Source: an uncultured Eubacteriales bacterium
GTDB taxonomy: Bacteria > Bacillota > Clostridia > Christensenellales > CAG-138
Direction of reading: 5' to 3'
NCBI GenBank assembly: GCA_902792295.1
Contig: CADAZC010000013.1
Coordinates: 1-45,695 of the forward strand
Length of the DNA: 45,695 nt
Notes under the pieces: model-generated
Databases searched by the model: none
What the model was told of the DNA's origin: nothing
What the model saw: only the letters and a program-made list of their open reading frames with translations
In this document: piece by piece, positions 1 through 8,061 of the stretch
Layout of the letters: each line of letters begins with the position of its first letter
Position numbering within the stretch: the first letter of the stretch is position 1
Program-made: the position numbers and the translations under genes

Positions 1-1182
1 CAGAACAAGTGACAGCGCCGCGACGATCCAGCCCGCGATCGTAAGCGGCAGCGGGTGGCGGTAATCGCCGACGATCGCGCGGCTATGCGCGGCGAGCAGG
101 ATGCAGCCGAGCGAGATCGGCAGGACGAAACCGTTGACCGTGCCCGAAAGGATCGCAAAGCCCGTCGCGTTGCCGAAGATCAGCAGGATCAGCGCGGAGC
201 AGGCGATCATGCCCGGAATGAAGAAGCGTTCGTTTCGCGCAAAGAACGGATGCAGCGTTTTCAGGAACGAAACGGACGTGTAGGACGCGCCGATCGTCGT
301 GGCAAATCCCGCGCAGAACAGCGTCACGCCGAACAGACGCTTGCCCCACGCGCCCCACGCCAGCAAAAACGTTTCTGCGGCAGGGTTATCCGAGCCCGCG
401 ATCGCGGCGGCACGCTCCGCAAGAAAGGTTTTGCCGGCACAGCATACGCCGATCACCGCAAAGAACAGCGAAAGCCGGATGACCCCCGACACGGACGCGC
501 CGAGCACCGCCGCGCGGCGGAACGGCTTCGGCGAAGGGCTGCCGGATTCGAGCAGCCGGTGCGCGCCGGAGAACGGGATATAGCCGCCGCACGCGCCGCC
601 GAGCAGCGTGATCAGCGGAAAGAACATGGAAAGCGCGGCGCTCGGCTGCGGCAGCGCCCGTACCGTCGAAAGAATCGGCGGCTGCGTTTTCACGCAGACC
701 GCGAGTACGGCGCAGACGATGATCCCGCCGAGAATGACCGCAAGGACGTCCACGATGCGCTTTGCACCGCGGAAACAAAAGACGCCCGCCGCAAGCGCCG
801 CACAGACAAGCACGCCGACGCGCTCCGGAACGCCGGACACCGCGGAAAGCCCCAGCGCCGCACCGCCGATGTTGCCCGTGTTGAACGCCAATCCGCCGAT
901 GACGACCGCGACCGTCAGCACCGTGCCGAGCCCCTTCTGCACGCGGTCGGCGATCTGCGCGCCGGTCAGTCCCGCCGCACCGACGACCGACCAGATATTT
1001 GCCTTGGTGACGATATCCGCAAGCGTAACGAGCAGAACGGCATAAAAGAACGGCTGTCCGCCCTCCGCGGAAAACCGCGTGGTCTGGATGAGAAATCCCG
1101 GCCCCACCGCCGACGCCGCCAAAAGAAACGCGGCGCCGAGCGCGGCGAAGCGGCGACCTGACCGTTCCGTTCGTTCCTGCAT
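1..1182 (-). CDS. NRAMP-like divalent metal transporter, 3' end cut by the window edge
   Basis: Translating the minus strand from the ATG at 1182 gives 394 open codons running off the window, so the C-terminus is missing. The protein is strongly hydrophobic with about ten membrane segments. Near the N-terminus it reads GPGFLIQTTRF, then NIWSVVGAAGLTGAQIAD and GGLAFNTGNIGGAALGL. This pattern matches the YcsG-like branch of the NRAMP superfamily (from memory of the family). Classical NRAMP proteins carry a metal-binding DPGN in the first helix; here the position reads GPGF, so the usual Asp and Asn are absent and the substrate is uncertain. A GGGGATTT purine run sits just before the start. It lies 60 bp downstream of apt on the same strand, so it is probably the last gene of that operon. 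Family is fairly sure, the ion is not. Confidence 0.75.
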   Translation of the reverse strand, partial: MQERTERSGRRFAALGAAFLLAASAVGPGFLIQTTRFSAEGGQPFFYAVLLVTLADIVTKANIWSVVGAAGLTGAQIADRVQKGLGTVLTVAVVIGGLAFNTGNIGGAALGLSAVSGVPERVGVLVCAALAAGVFCFRGAKRIVDVLAVILGGIIVCAVLAVCVKTQPPILSTVRALPQPSAALSMFFPLITLLGGACGGYIPFSGAHRLLESGSPSPKPFRRAAVLGASVSGVIRLSLFFAVIGVCCAGKTFLAERAAAIAGSDNPAAETFLLAWGAWGKRLFGVTLFCAGFATTIGASYTSVSFLKTLHPFFARNERFFIPGMIACSALILLIFGNATGFAILSGTVNGFVLPISLGCILLAAHSRAIVGDYRHPLPLTIAGWIVAALSLVL

Positions 1183-1242
1183 AAAATCCCCCGCAAACAA
1201 TACAAATGCCCCGAATCAATCGGGGCAGAAAACCGTTTTATT

Positions 1243-1755
1243 TCAATACTTCAGGACGGTCTCGACCGGATAGTCCTTCAAAAGCGCACGACCGTTGAGA
1301 TCGCAGAGTTCGATCGCGAACACACAGCCCTCCACAACGCCGCCCGCCTTTTCGACGAGCTTCGCGCAAGCAAGCGCCGTGCCGCCGGTCGCCAGCAGGT
1401 CGTCGACGATCGCGACGCGGCTTCCGGGTCGGATCGCATCCACATGGATCTGCAGCTCGTCCGTGCCGTACTCGAGCCCGTACTGATAGCCGATCGTTTT
1501 GTACGGCAGCTTGCCGGGCTTCCGGGCAGGAACGAATCCCGCGTGCAGCGCGTTCGCAAGCGCGACGCCGAAGATGAATCCGCGCGCTTCCGGTCCGACG
1601 ATCAGATCGATGTCTTTTTCGCGCAGCGGCTTCGCCATCGTTTCGACCAGTTCTTCAAAGGCGTCCGCATTGCCGATCAGCGGCGTAATGTCGCGAAACA
1701 GAATGCCCTTTTTCGGAAAATCGGGAATGTCCCGTACCAGCGATTTGAGATCCAT
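1243..1755 (-). CDS. apt: Adenine phosphoribosyltransferase
   Basis: Cytosolic purine salvage enzyme: adenine plus PRPP gives AMP and pyrophosphate. The 170-residue length is standard for the family. The N-terminal IPDFPKKGILFRDITPL signature and the PRPP-binding loop VAIVDDLLATGG (residues 115-125) are both present, as is the VGPEARGF segment around residues 53-60. The frame stays open upstream, but the start at 1755 is chosen because it begins exactly at the family N-terminus (MDLKSLVRDIPDFP) and is preceded by GGAGG. It lies 73 bp downstream of the transglutaminase-like gene and upstream of the transporter, all on the minus strand, so co-transcription is likely. Confidence 0.96.
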   Translation of the reverse strand: MDLKSLVRDIPDFPKKGILFRDITPLIGNADAFEELVETMAKPLREKDIDLIVGPEARGFIFGVALANALHAGFVPARKPGKLPYKTIGYQYGLEYGTDELQIHVDAIRPGSRVAIVDDLLATGGTALACAKLVEKAGGVVEGCVFAIELCDLNGRALLKDYPVETVLKY

Positions 1756-1828
1756 AGGTGCCTCCCTCCGGCATGCGCCGAACAAATTACATTTGATTAT
1801 ATCATGCCCGGAACGGTTTTTCAACACT

Positions 1829-3850
1829 TTACGGCAGAAGTCCCGCCTTTTCCGCCTGTACGACCGTTTCGTAATCGAACCGTTCGGTCGCGAGCTCCGG
1901 ATAGAGGGAGCTGTCATAACGCCAGAAGTCCTCGTTGATCGCGCATTGCGCGTCGGTCCACATGAAACAGCGATTCCATTTATAGTAGTTGATCGCGTCG
2001 AAGTGATACCAGCCGGTTCCGATGTTGACGATCGTCCAGTAGTGCCGCGATGTGCCGCCGAGCCGCGTGACGCTCATGTACTCGACGCCGAGCTCGTCCA
2101 GAAGCGCGCGCGTGACCGAATAGAACGTAAAGCAGTCGCCGTGTCTCGTCTTAAACCCGCGGACAGCTTCCTTTCGCCAGTCCGTTTTGTCCGATCCGTT
2201 GACGTAGTGCAGATTCTTGTGAATATAATCGTACACCGCCTTAAGCTTTTCCGCCGTCACCATATCATCCGAGATGATCTTTTTGAGCACGCCCTGTGCA
2301 AGCGCGCGGACCTCCTCGTCCGAAACGGTCGCCTCGACCAGCCGGTATGTGCATGCCGCGGTCGTACGGTTGCCGGAACGGTCCTCGGTTGTGAACGTAA
2401 CGTTGTATGCGCCCGGCTTTTCCGGCTGCACCTCGGACGCGACGGCGACCTCCGTTCGGCCGTCCACGGCGTCCTCCGCGTAAACCTCCGCGAAATAGGC
2501 GATCGGCTCGCCGACATACGCGATGCGGTCGATCACGCCGTACAGCACCGGCGGTTCGGTATCCGCGTAAAGCGTGACCGTGCCCGTAAAATCGGCGGAA
2601 TTGCCGGCATCGTCCGAAGCGCGCACCGAAACGGTCTGCTCGCCCGCCGCGTTCCAGTCCGGCTCCGCGATCCATGTCATCGTCACCGGAGAAAAGTCCC
2701 GCGCCGTGAACGCCGCATCCGGCGAAACGGGATGCATCGTATAGAGCTTGACGTCCGCGCGCGGCTCCGCCGCCGGCGGCGTGGTGTCCTTCACCGTGAT
2801 CAGGGCAAAATCTTCGACGCCGTCGATCGTGACCGGGACCATGTAGACGCCGACGCTGTCCGGCACGAACGGCTCGCCGAGCACGACCGTGTTTTCGCGG
2901 GAAAGCTGCTCCGCCGTGACCGGCTCATCCGACGCTTCGACCGCGATCGGCTCGATCCGCGAAATGATAAGACTGCTCCCGACCTCCGCCGTATTGCCGC
3001 CTTCGTCGGTCATGCGGACCGTGACCGTCTGCACGCGCATCGACGCTTCGTCCGGCTCCGTCACGAATGCAAAGGTGAGATCGGTCGCGTCCTGCGGGTT
3101 TTTCACCAACAGATCGGGCGTGATCGGATCGCCCGGGCGCACCCAAACGGATGCGCTTTCGCCGCGCGGCGCGACGGTATCGGTCACGACAAGTTCGGAA
3201 GTCGCCTCCTGCCCGTTCGGGAGCCGAAACCGCACGGGATACGTCCCGACGTGATGCAGCATCGCTTCCGTCGGCAGCGCTTCCGGCTCGGCAGCGACGC
3301 CCTCCAGAAGGAACGCGTCCGCGCCGGGTACGGGCGAACCGGCTTCCAGCGTGACGGAATCCCTGACCGCCGCGATTACAAGACGCGAAACGACGGTGTT
3401 TTTGTTGCCGGAAGCGTCCTCCAAAAGAATCGGAACGTCGAAATCGCCGATCCGGTCGAAATCGAACGGCGCCGCGAACGTCACCTTCACAACGCTCCTG
3501 TCGCGGATCTTCGTGACGAGCCGGTCCGGCGTGAGCGTTTCGCCGTAACGAATCGTCTGCGCCCTTGCCTCCGCCGTCGGCGCAGCGGTATCGCGTACGC
3601 GCAAAAGCACCGGCGTTTCGATCCCGCGATGCACGACCTTTATGATATGATTGCCGACCGGCAGGTTTCCGTATTCCTCCGCGTAGCGGTCGCCTGCCTG
3701 CGCGAATTGTTCGATCGCGGGAAGCGGCTCGCCGAGCTCGGCGGTGACGACCGGACGAAGCCCGATATAACGGAAGCAAACGAAACCGACCGCGGCGATG
3801 AGCGCGGCGGCGCAGAACCATATGACGATTGCCGTTTTCTTTCGTTTCAT
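1829..3850 (-). CDS. Membrane-anchored transglutaminase-like protein with Ig-like repeats
   Basis: A 673-residue protein with a lysine-rich start and one membrane helix (about residues 6-27), leaving the rest outside the cell. Residues about 30-500 hold roughly five bacterial Ig/HYR-like repeats, each with a DTxxP-type turn (DTAAPT, DTVAPR, DTTPPA, DTEPPV). A helical linker follows, then a transglutaminase-like domain with the expected triad: Cys573 in GDCF, His603 in SRHYW and Asp618 in YHFDA. Such surface proteins usually act as cysteine peptidases or cross-linkers of wall proteins or peptides; the substrate here is unknown. The start at 3850 fits the signal anchor, although the ribosome site (GGAAG) is modest. 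It is the first gene before apt on the same strand. Confidence 0.85.
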   Translation of the reverse strand: MKRKKTAIVIWFCAAALIAAVGFVCFRYIGLRPVVTAELGEPLPAIEQFAQAGDRYAEEYGNLPVGNHIIKVVHRGIETPVLLRVRDTAAPTAEARAQTIRYGETLTPDRLVTKIRDRSVVKVTFAAPFDFDRIGDFDVPILLEDASGNKNTVVSRLVIAAVRDSVTLEAGSPVPGADAFLLEGVAAEPEALPTEAMLHHVGTYPVRFRLPNGQEATSELVVTDTVAPRGESASVWVRPGDPITPDLLVKNPQDATDLTFAFVTEPDEASMRVQTVTVRMTDEGGNTAEVGSSLIISRIEPIAVEASDEPVTAEQLSRENTVVLGEPFVPDSVGVYMVPVTIDGVEDFALITVKDTTPPAAEPRADVKLYTMHPVSPDAAFTARDFSPVTMTWIAEPDWNAAGEQTVSVRASDDAGNSADFTGTVTLYADTEPPVLYGVIDRIAYVGEPIAYFAEVYAEDAVDGRTEVAVASEVQPEKPGAYNVTFTTEDRSGNRTTAACTYRLVEATVSDEEVRALAQGVLKKIISDDMVTAEKLKAVYDYIHKNLHYVNGSDKTDWRKEAVRGFKTRHGDCFTFYSVTRALLDELGVEYMSVTRLGGTSRHYWTIVNIGTGWYHFDAINYYKWNRCFMWTDAQCAINEDFWRYDSSLYPELATERFDYETVVQAEKAGLLP

Positions 3851-3896
3851 CTTCCGTTTTGCGGGTGCTTTTGTCCCGCGGTCCGTGTTTTGAAAC

Positions 3897-3905
3897 AGTA
3901 TATCA
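3897..3905 (-). promoter_or_regulatory. Extended -10 promoter of the transglutaminase-apt operon
   Basis: On the minus strand this reads TGATATACT, an extended -10 box (TGnTATAAT type), 47 bp before the start codon at 3850. No clear -35 lies 16-18 bp upstream, which is tolerated with extended -10 elements. The 326-bp gap 3851-4176 otherwise shows only the hairpin at 4041-4066; I see no gene in it. Confidence 0.45.
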
Positions 3906-4040
3906 TACTTTCCGCCGGAACAATGTAAATTCTTTTCGGAATCCCGACGCGATCGGCGGCAAAGCTGTCACACGGCAAACCTCTTTATCTTGAAAAGGGC
4001 AAAGTATTTATATAACTCTCAGATTGCTTTGAACAAATAA

Positions 4041-4066
4041 CGAGCAGATCCTCGCGGATCTGCTCG
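4041..4066 (-). terminator. Hairpin, probable terminator of the ankyrin-like gene cluster
   Basis: An 11-bp perfect inverted repeat (arms 4041-4051 and 4056-4066, loop TCGC). Read on the minus strand the stem is followed by TTATTTGTT, a weak U-tract, so it would end transcripts coming from the 4177-6301 genes. The U-tract is not continuous, so efficiency is uncertain. Confidence 0.55.
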
Positions 4067-4176
4067 CGCCATCTGTTCGGCTTGTCCTAAGGCTTCCTGT
4101 CCCCAGCCAGCCACCCTCCTTCGGACTTCCACAGCGATAACCTTGTAATTATATCGGACTGTTCAGATAGTGTCAA

Positions 4177-4908
4177 TTAGATTCTGCCGTCCGGCAGTAT
4201 TCCAATTCCGAGCTTCCAAACAGCTTTTCCGCTGTTCTTCTCAATGATCGTTGTAATGGAGCGATACTCTTCCGGAAGATGGACATCTTCGCAGAAAGAG
4301 GTATCAACTTCAAACGTATAGTCATTCCAATTCCGGAAATTCATCAGATCGTAGTGATTGTATTCGAACCAAATAAGCTTTCGCAGTTCATCATCTGCAT
4401 TCAAAATGTGCGGATAGGACGCTACCAGCATCAGTTTCCTGATATAATCAAAATGGAATTGATACTCGATTTCCTCCGAAAGACTTGTATGACAGCATCG
4501 GAAATCACCAAGCGCATATTGCCAGAATTCCCTTGCATCTTCCACGCTGCAACCGTTATCCAGAAAGAGTTGCAGGGTATGAATTCCCCAGTCGTTCGTC
4601 TGATAAATATAGTAGGAAAGCGGATGAAAAACATAGCTGTAGTCATATGGAACGGACGGATGACGGATATCCATGCCATAATCAAGAAACAGCTTGGTGA
4701 TCAAATAAAATGCTTCGGTTGTCTCCTCATAACCGAAATGCTTTTCTGCGACTTCTCCGTAAAGATTATTCTTCCCATACTCGCCCTCGACAGTCCCCAA
4801 AGGTTCGGCCCCTTGTTTTAAGAGTTCTTCTGCGCGTTTGAAATCAATTACGTCGGCGGTGCAGTCAGCCAATAACCGATTATTCAATTCTTGCTTCTCT
4901 GCATTCAT
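4177..4908 (-). CDS. Ankyrin-like protein of unknown function
   Basis: 243 residues, no signal peptide or membrane helix, so probably cytosolic. It has degenerate ankyrin-like helix pairs, for example FKRAEELLKQGAEPL near the start, LITKLFLDYGMDIRHP and LQLFLDNGCSVEDA. It is aromatic- and acid-rich in its second half. The frame is open further upstream, but the ATG at 4908 is preferred because AAGGAG lies 8 bp before it. The gene is visibly AT-richer than the flanking chromosome, like its two upstream neighbours, and starts 16 bp after the related 4925-5629 gene. Paired small ankyrin-like proteins of this kind are often immunity or accessory proteins near toxins, but no toxin is visible here, so that remains a guess. 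Confidence 0.75.
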   Translation of the reverse strand: MNAEKQELNNRLLADCTADVIDFKRAEELLKQGAEPLGTVEGEYGKNNLYGEVAEKHFGYEETTEAFYLITKLFLDYGMDIRHPSVPYDYSYVFHPLSYYIYQTNDWGIHTLQLFLDNGCSVEDAREFWQYALGDFRCCHTSLSEEIEYQFHFDYIRKLMLVASYPHILNADDELRKLIWFEYNHYDLMNFRNWNDYTFEVDTSFCEDVHLPEEYRSITTIIEKNSGKAVWKLGIGILPDGRI

Positions 4909-4924
4909 CACGATACTCCTTCTC

Positions 4925-5629
4925 TCAATCTCCAAAGGTATACCTTGCAACTTCCCGATTCGTGGCTTTCTCAAAAAAGCTTACCCATAGTGTTTCTTCC
5001 GTTTCGCTGCGGACGATACCATAGTAATACTTCCGATGATCAATGAAATCGGACACCTTAAAGTCGCCGAATGTTTTGATGATCTCATCTCCGTTCCGCC
5101 ACTTTGCACCGAATCCGAGATAAACCATAATGTAATGAACAACCGAATCGGCAATGTACCGGGATTCAACATCTCCGCCCAAAAAATACCAGAAATCCCA
5201 CATCATAAATGCCGGCATGTCCTCTCCCGCTATAACCATATTCGGATTCCCACCGTGCTCCAGCATGAGCTTCGCAGCGTCTGCCGTCTGATAGCCGTTT
5301 TTCACAAACAGCATGGAATACATGATGTTTGAAATGATGCTCTCTTGATCCATGGAGGCGTTTGGATCAAGTCCGTAATCAAGCAGGATCCTGATCGCCT
5401 CCAAAAGATGGCTGCTTTCTATGCCGGGTATCGTTTCGCCCAATGCGTGTTTATCATATTCCTCATAATCAGGAATATCGGTGCAGTATTCTACATATTC
5501 ATATGCCGCCTGATTGATATCGTCCGCGCTGAATGCGCCGGATTCCAGTTGAGTCTCCAATTCCGCAGCATTGAAATCCTTTGTATACAGCATCCTAAAC
5601 AGCTTTTCTGCATTTTCGGTAAGATCCAT
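4925..5629 (-). CDS. Ankyrin-repeat-like protein of unknown function
   Basis: 234 residues, acidic, no export signal. Two ankyrin-type repeats are recognisable from their LLDYGLDPNAS and LMLEHGGNPNMV turns (about residues 85-130), preceded by helices such as AAELETQLESGAFSADD. The C-terminal part (KYYYGIVRSETEETLWVSFFE) is probably beta-rich. The start at 5629 has AAGGAGGAG 7 bp upstream. It is the middle gene of an AT-rich three-gene run (5648-6301, this gene, 4177-4908) with gaps of 18 and 16 bp, so one transcript is likely. It resembles its downstream neighbour in plan and may be a diverged paralogue. Function is not recognised. Confidence 0.75.
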   Translation of the reverse strand: MDLTENAEKLFRMLYTKDFNAAELETQLESGAFSADDINQAAYEYVEYCTDIPDYEEYDKHALGETIPGIESSHLLEAIRILLDYGLDPNASMDQESIISNIMYSMLFVKNGYQTADAAKLMLEHGGNPNMVIAGEDMPAFMMWDFWYFLGGDVESRYIADSVVHYIMVYLGFGAKWRNGDEIIKTFGDFKVSDFIDHRKYYYGIVRSETEETLWVSFFEKATNREVARYTFGD

Positions 5630-5647
5630 TTTATCTCCTCCTTACGT

Positions 5648-6301
5648 TCACATATCAAACATCAGTAGTTCAATCTCTTTATCAATATCAGATGCCAATC
5701 CGTTTTCTTTCCTTTCCATCTTCCTAACTTCCGGCACATTCAAAGCATACGCTTTAACAAACAGGAGATGATCCAAATCAAACATATCATCAGCAACAGT
5801 ATCATCTCCAGTAGAATATGTATAGCCGCGGATTCCATATGTCATCAACATCTCGGTGCAAGCCTTTGCAACGGCATAACAAAGATCCCGGCCTTCCACG
5901 GTATACTGTGATGTTTCAAACAGATTATCATCGACTTCATAGGTGATGCTCATCTTGACAGGATCAGCGTCTTTGGTTTCGAAGCATTTGCTGTGGTATT
6001 CACGGCTGAACCGGATGGTAATGATCGTTCCTCCATCATCCCATTCCAGTTTCGAACTGATGATATCGTTATCGATGTCCCTTGTAACAGTTTGCAATTT
6101 GCCAGAATTATGGCAGTCTTTTCCTTCAGTATACAACAGATAAACGGCAGAGAGAAAGCCATCAAACATACTGCCGAACATAGCAGCAGAAGGGATTATC
6201 CTGCGTTTTTCTCCGTTAATGACAATATCAACCACAAGCGAATATGCTTCTGTTGGTGTAAGGTGAATTTGTATCGGGCAGTATCGTTTTTGCAAATCCA
6301 T
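5648..6301 (-). CDS. Unknown protein, first gene of the AT-rich cluster
   Basis: 217 residues, soluble, not recognised. The N-terminal half looks like mixed beta strands (VVDIVINGEKRR, KLEWDDGGTIITIRFS, MSITYEVDD), followed by helices and an acidic C-terminus. AAAGGA lies 9 bp before the ATG at 6301. No convincing promoter was found upstream; a small CCGAT-ATCGG hairpin occurs at 6347-6358. Being first in a three-gene, AT-rich, same-strand run next to recombinase debris, it may have come with a mobile segment. I cannot assign a role. Confidence 0.7.
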   Translation of the reverse strand: MDLQKRYCPIQIHLTPTEAYSLVVDIVINGEKRRIIPSAAMFGSMFDGFLSAVYLLYTEGKDCHNSGKLQTVTRDIDNDIISSKLEWDDGGTIITIRFSREYHSKCFETKDADPVKMSITYEVDDNLFETSQYTVEGRDLCYAVAKACTEMLMTYGIRGYTYSTGDDTVADDMFDLDHLLFVKAYALNVPEVRKMERKENGLASDIDKEIELLMFDM

Positions 6302-6380
6302 TAAATATCATCCTTTCTTACAATACCATCCTAAATCAACACCTGTCCGATAAATCGGATAATTGCGTGTTTGTTTCAAA

Positions 6381-6482
6381 TCACAATCCCATTTCCTTGA
6401 CGCGGCGATAGAATGTGTTTGGTTTCAAGATGCGAAATACCGGCGCAGTTTGCATTTTCTTCACATTCTTGTGACGCTTCTT
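6381..6482 (-). pseudogene. Remnant of a serine recombinase C-terminus (HTH tail)
   Basis: On the minus strand, after an in-frame TGA at 6483-6485, an open stretch encodes about 33 residues ending LKPNTFYRRVKEMGL and a stop. The xTFYRRVKE ending is typical of the last helix of the DNA-binding domain of Hin/resolvase-type serine recombinases. There is no catalytic domain upstream, only the hairpin repeat, so this can only be a fragment. The match rests on one short motif. Confidence 0.35.
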
Positions 6483-6650
6483 TCACACGGATAACGCATT
6501 TTTGACGCATTTAACGGTTATACTGAAATCGTCAAAAGGAGAGCGGGTTACCCCTCCCGCAAGCCGATTGACCAATAAGGACTCCTCCTTATCATTACCC
6601 CCCTCTATCCTTGTCAAAGCCGCCCTTACCCCGGGGCGGTTTTGATTTGA

Positions 6651-6820
6651 TTGCGATATGCTGCTTTCGCAGCGCGATATGTTTGCTGCGCAAACACGAT
6701 ATACGGCATATGCCGCACGATATGATATCAATCCCTGCGCCCCGCAGGGCATATCGTATCGAAGATATATCGCGCTCCGAAGGCGTATATCGTGAATCCC
6801 GCAGGGATTCATATCGCGAT
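6651..6820. repeat. Array of small hairpins separated by CGATAT/ATATCG motifs
   Basis: About 170 bp made of short perfect inverted repeats: arms GCTGC/GCAGC at 6660-6673, GTTTGC/GCAAAC at 6681-6695, the palindrome CGGCATATGCCG at 6704-6715, CCCTGCG/CGCAGGG at 6733-6749 and GAATCCC/GGGATTC at 6794-6810. Between them the left half has CGATAT units and the right half ATATCG units, so the whole array is itself a rough palindrome. It does not code. I recall similar CGATAT-spaced hairpins between genes in other gut Clostridia, which suggests a dispersed non-autonomous element. Together with 6381-6482 it fills the 557-bp gap 6302-6858. Confidence 0.75.
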
Positions 6821-6862
6821 AAGCAAAGACCGCGGCGCTCGTGCCGCGGTCCTTTTGCTTAT
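6819..6862. terminator. Strong hairpin terminator, able to work in both directions
   Basis: A long stem: AATAAGCAAAAG.../GCCGCGG arms with GACCGCGGC paired to GCCGCGGTC around a short loop at about 6837-6843, continued outward by AAGCAAA/TTTTGCTT. It directly follows (and touches) the stop codon of the minus-strand gene at 6859, so its main job is ending that operon. Confidence 0.8.
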
Positions 6863-8058
6863 TCTTCCGGTTCTTTCGGCTGTTTTTTGAACTTTCGTTC
6901 GATCGCGAAGCCGATGCGCTCGATCTCCGTCAGCCGCCCGATCTGCAGCGCGCCTTCGGTGATGACGATCGCGGAGAAAATATCCGCAATGAAGTGCTGC
7001 TTCACAAACAGGACACTGAAGCAGACGAGGATCAGGAACATAAGGTTGAACCACTGGTACCACTTCGGAATCTTTTTGCAGCCCATTGTGCCGCGCCAGC
7101 AGATATAGCTCAGAACGACGTGGAGCGACGGAAAGAGGTTCGTCGGCGAATCGACCTGATAGAGGAACCGCATCCATTTGTCGAAAAATCCGTCCCCGGT
7201 GATCTCGGGGCGCTCGATCGTGACCGGATAGAGCAGGAAGCAGGCGAGCGAAAAGATCATGATGATCGTATAAACGCCGCACAGACGATAGGCGTGCCGC
7301 TTGTCTTCCGCAACGATCCAGAGAGCCGTGCCGAGCCACGACGCGAACGACAGGAAATAGATGATGACCCACGCCGGCATCAGCGGAATCGCCGCGTCGA
7401 GCGGCACCGCGAGACTGTACGCCGGCAGATGCGGCAGGATGGGACGCGTGCCGTAAAACACCGAAAGGTCGATCGTCAGCAGATATGCCAGACAGATCCA
7501 GACGTACGGCGGGAAAACTTCCTTGAACGTGCGGCGGACTTTCGGCTCTTCCGGCGTTTTTTTGTCGAGAATGAAGTCGGAATGTCGGTTCAGCGCGAAC
7601 AGCAGCAGCATGCCGAGGATGCCGCAGCAGACGAACTCGCCGACGAAAACGGTCAGTCCGAGGAACCACCACGCATCCCCGAATCCGTACGCGCAGCGCA
7701 GGACGAACGGCACGATGATCGTGTTCGCCAGGATCGGCGGGACCGGTGCGAGCCACTTATACCTGCGCAGGGCGTAGGTCAGAAGCGCGCCGATCAGCGT
7801 GGCGACGGTGCCGAACACGACGTCCCACACGACCGCGCCGGTCAGGATGTTGGAAAGAAGACAGCCGATCACAAGCCCCGGGATTGCGGCGCTCGTGAAA
7901 AACGGCAGGATCGTCAGCGCTTCGGAGATGCGGAACTGGATGACGTTCGTTCCGGACAGCCCGAACTGTGCGGAAAGCTCGGTCAGTACGATATAGAGCC
8001 CCGCAATAAACGCCGCTTTGGTGATGTATGCGGCAGAGTGTCGATAAGATTTGGACAT
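6859..8058 (-). CDS. Fusion of a QueT-type ECF S-component with a PAP2-family membrane phosphatase
   Basis: 399 residues, almost entirely membrane helices. Residues 8-125 match QueT, the preQ0/preQ1-type S-component of ECF vitamin transporters: RISEALTILPFFTSAAIPGL at 43-62, IGCLLSN at 64-70 and WDVVFGTVATL at 78-88. After a charged linker (165-180) residues 185-385 form a PAP2-like domain with PSLHV at 310-314 and a third motif with Ser348, His355 and Asp359; the Arg of the usual SRxxxxxHxxxD is not present. PAP2 enzymes remove or transfer phosphate from lipid or sugar phosphates. The frame is continuous with no sign of a sequencing join. GAGGT lies before the start, 3 bp after the stop of 8062-9705, so the two genes are co-translated. 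No queuosine genes or preQ1 riboswitch are seen nearby. Confidence 0.85.
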   Translation of the reverse strand: MSKSYRHSAAYITKAAFIAGLYIVLTELSAQFGLSGTNVIQFRISEALTILPFFTSAAIPGLVIGCLLSNILTGAVVWDVVFGTVATLIGALLTYALRRYKWLAPVPPILANTIIVPFVLRCAYGFGDAWWFLGLTVFVGEFVCCGILGMLLLFALNRHSDFILDKKTPEEPKVRRTFKEVFPPYVWICLAYLLTIDLSVFYGTRPILPHLPAYSLAVPLDAAIPLMPAWVIIYFLSFASWLGTALWIVAEDKRHAYRLCGVYTIIMIFSLACFLLYPVTIERPEITGDGFFDKWMRFLYQVDSPTNLFPSLHVVLSYICWRGTMGCKKIPKWYQWFNLMFLILVCFSVLFVKQHFIADIFSAIVITEGALQIGRLTEIERIGFAIERKFKKQPKEPEE

Positions 8059-8061
8059 GAA

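Noticed and set aside
386..1219. Minus-strand frame of 277 codons at the left edge
   Set aside because: Arginine/glycine-rich and without membrane pattern; the adjacent frame from 1182 gives a clear NRAMP-like protein that runs off the edge.
1499..3928. Very long plus-strand open frame (809 codons)
   Set aside because: It is antisense to the transglutaminase-like gene, is rich in R and H with no domain, and arises from high GC; the minus frame has all the motifs.
6651..6820. CRISPR array
   Set aside because: The repeated unit is only six bases, inverted halfway, and the stretches between are self-complementary hairpins, with no cas genes.
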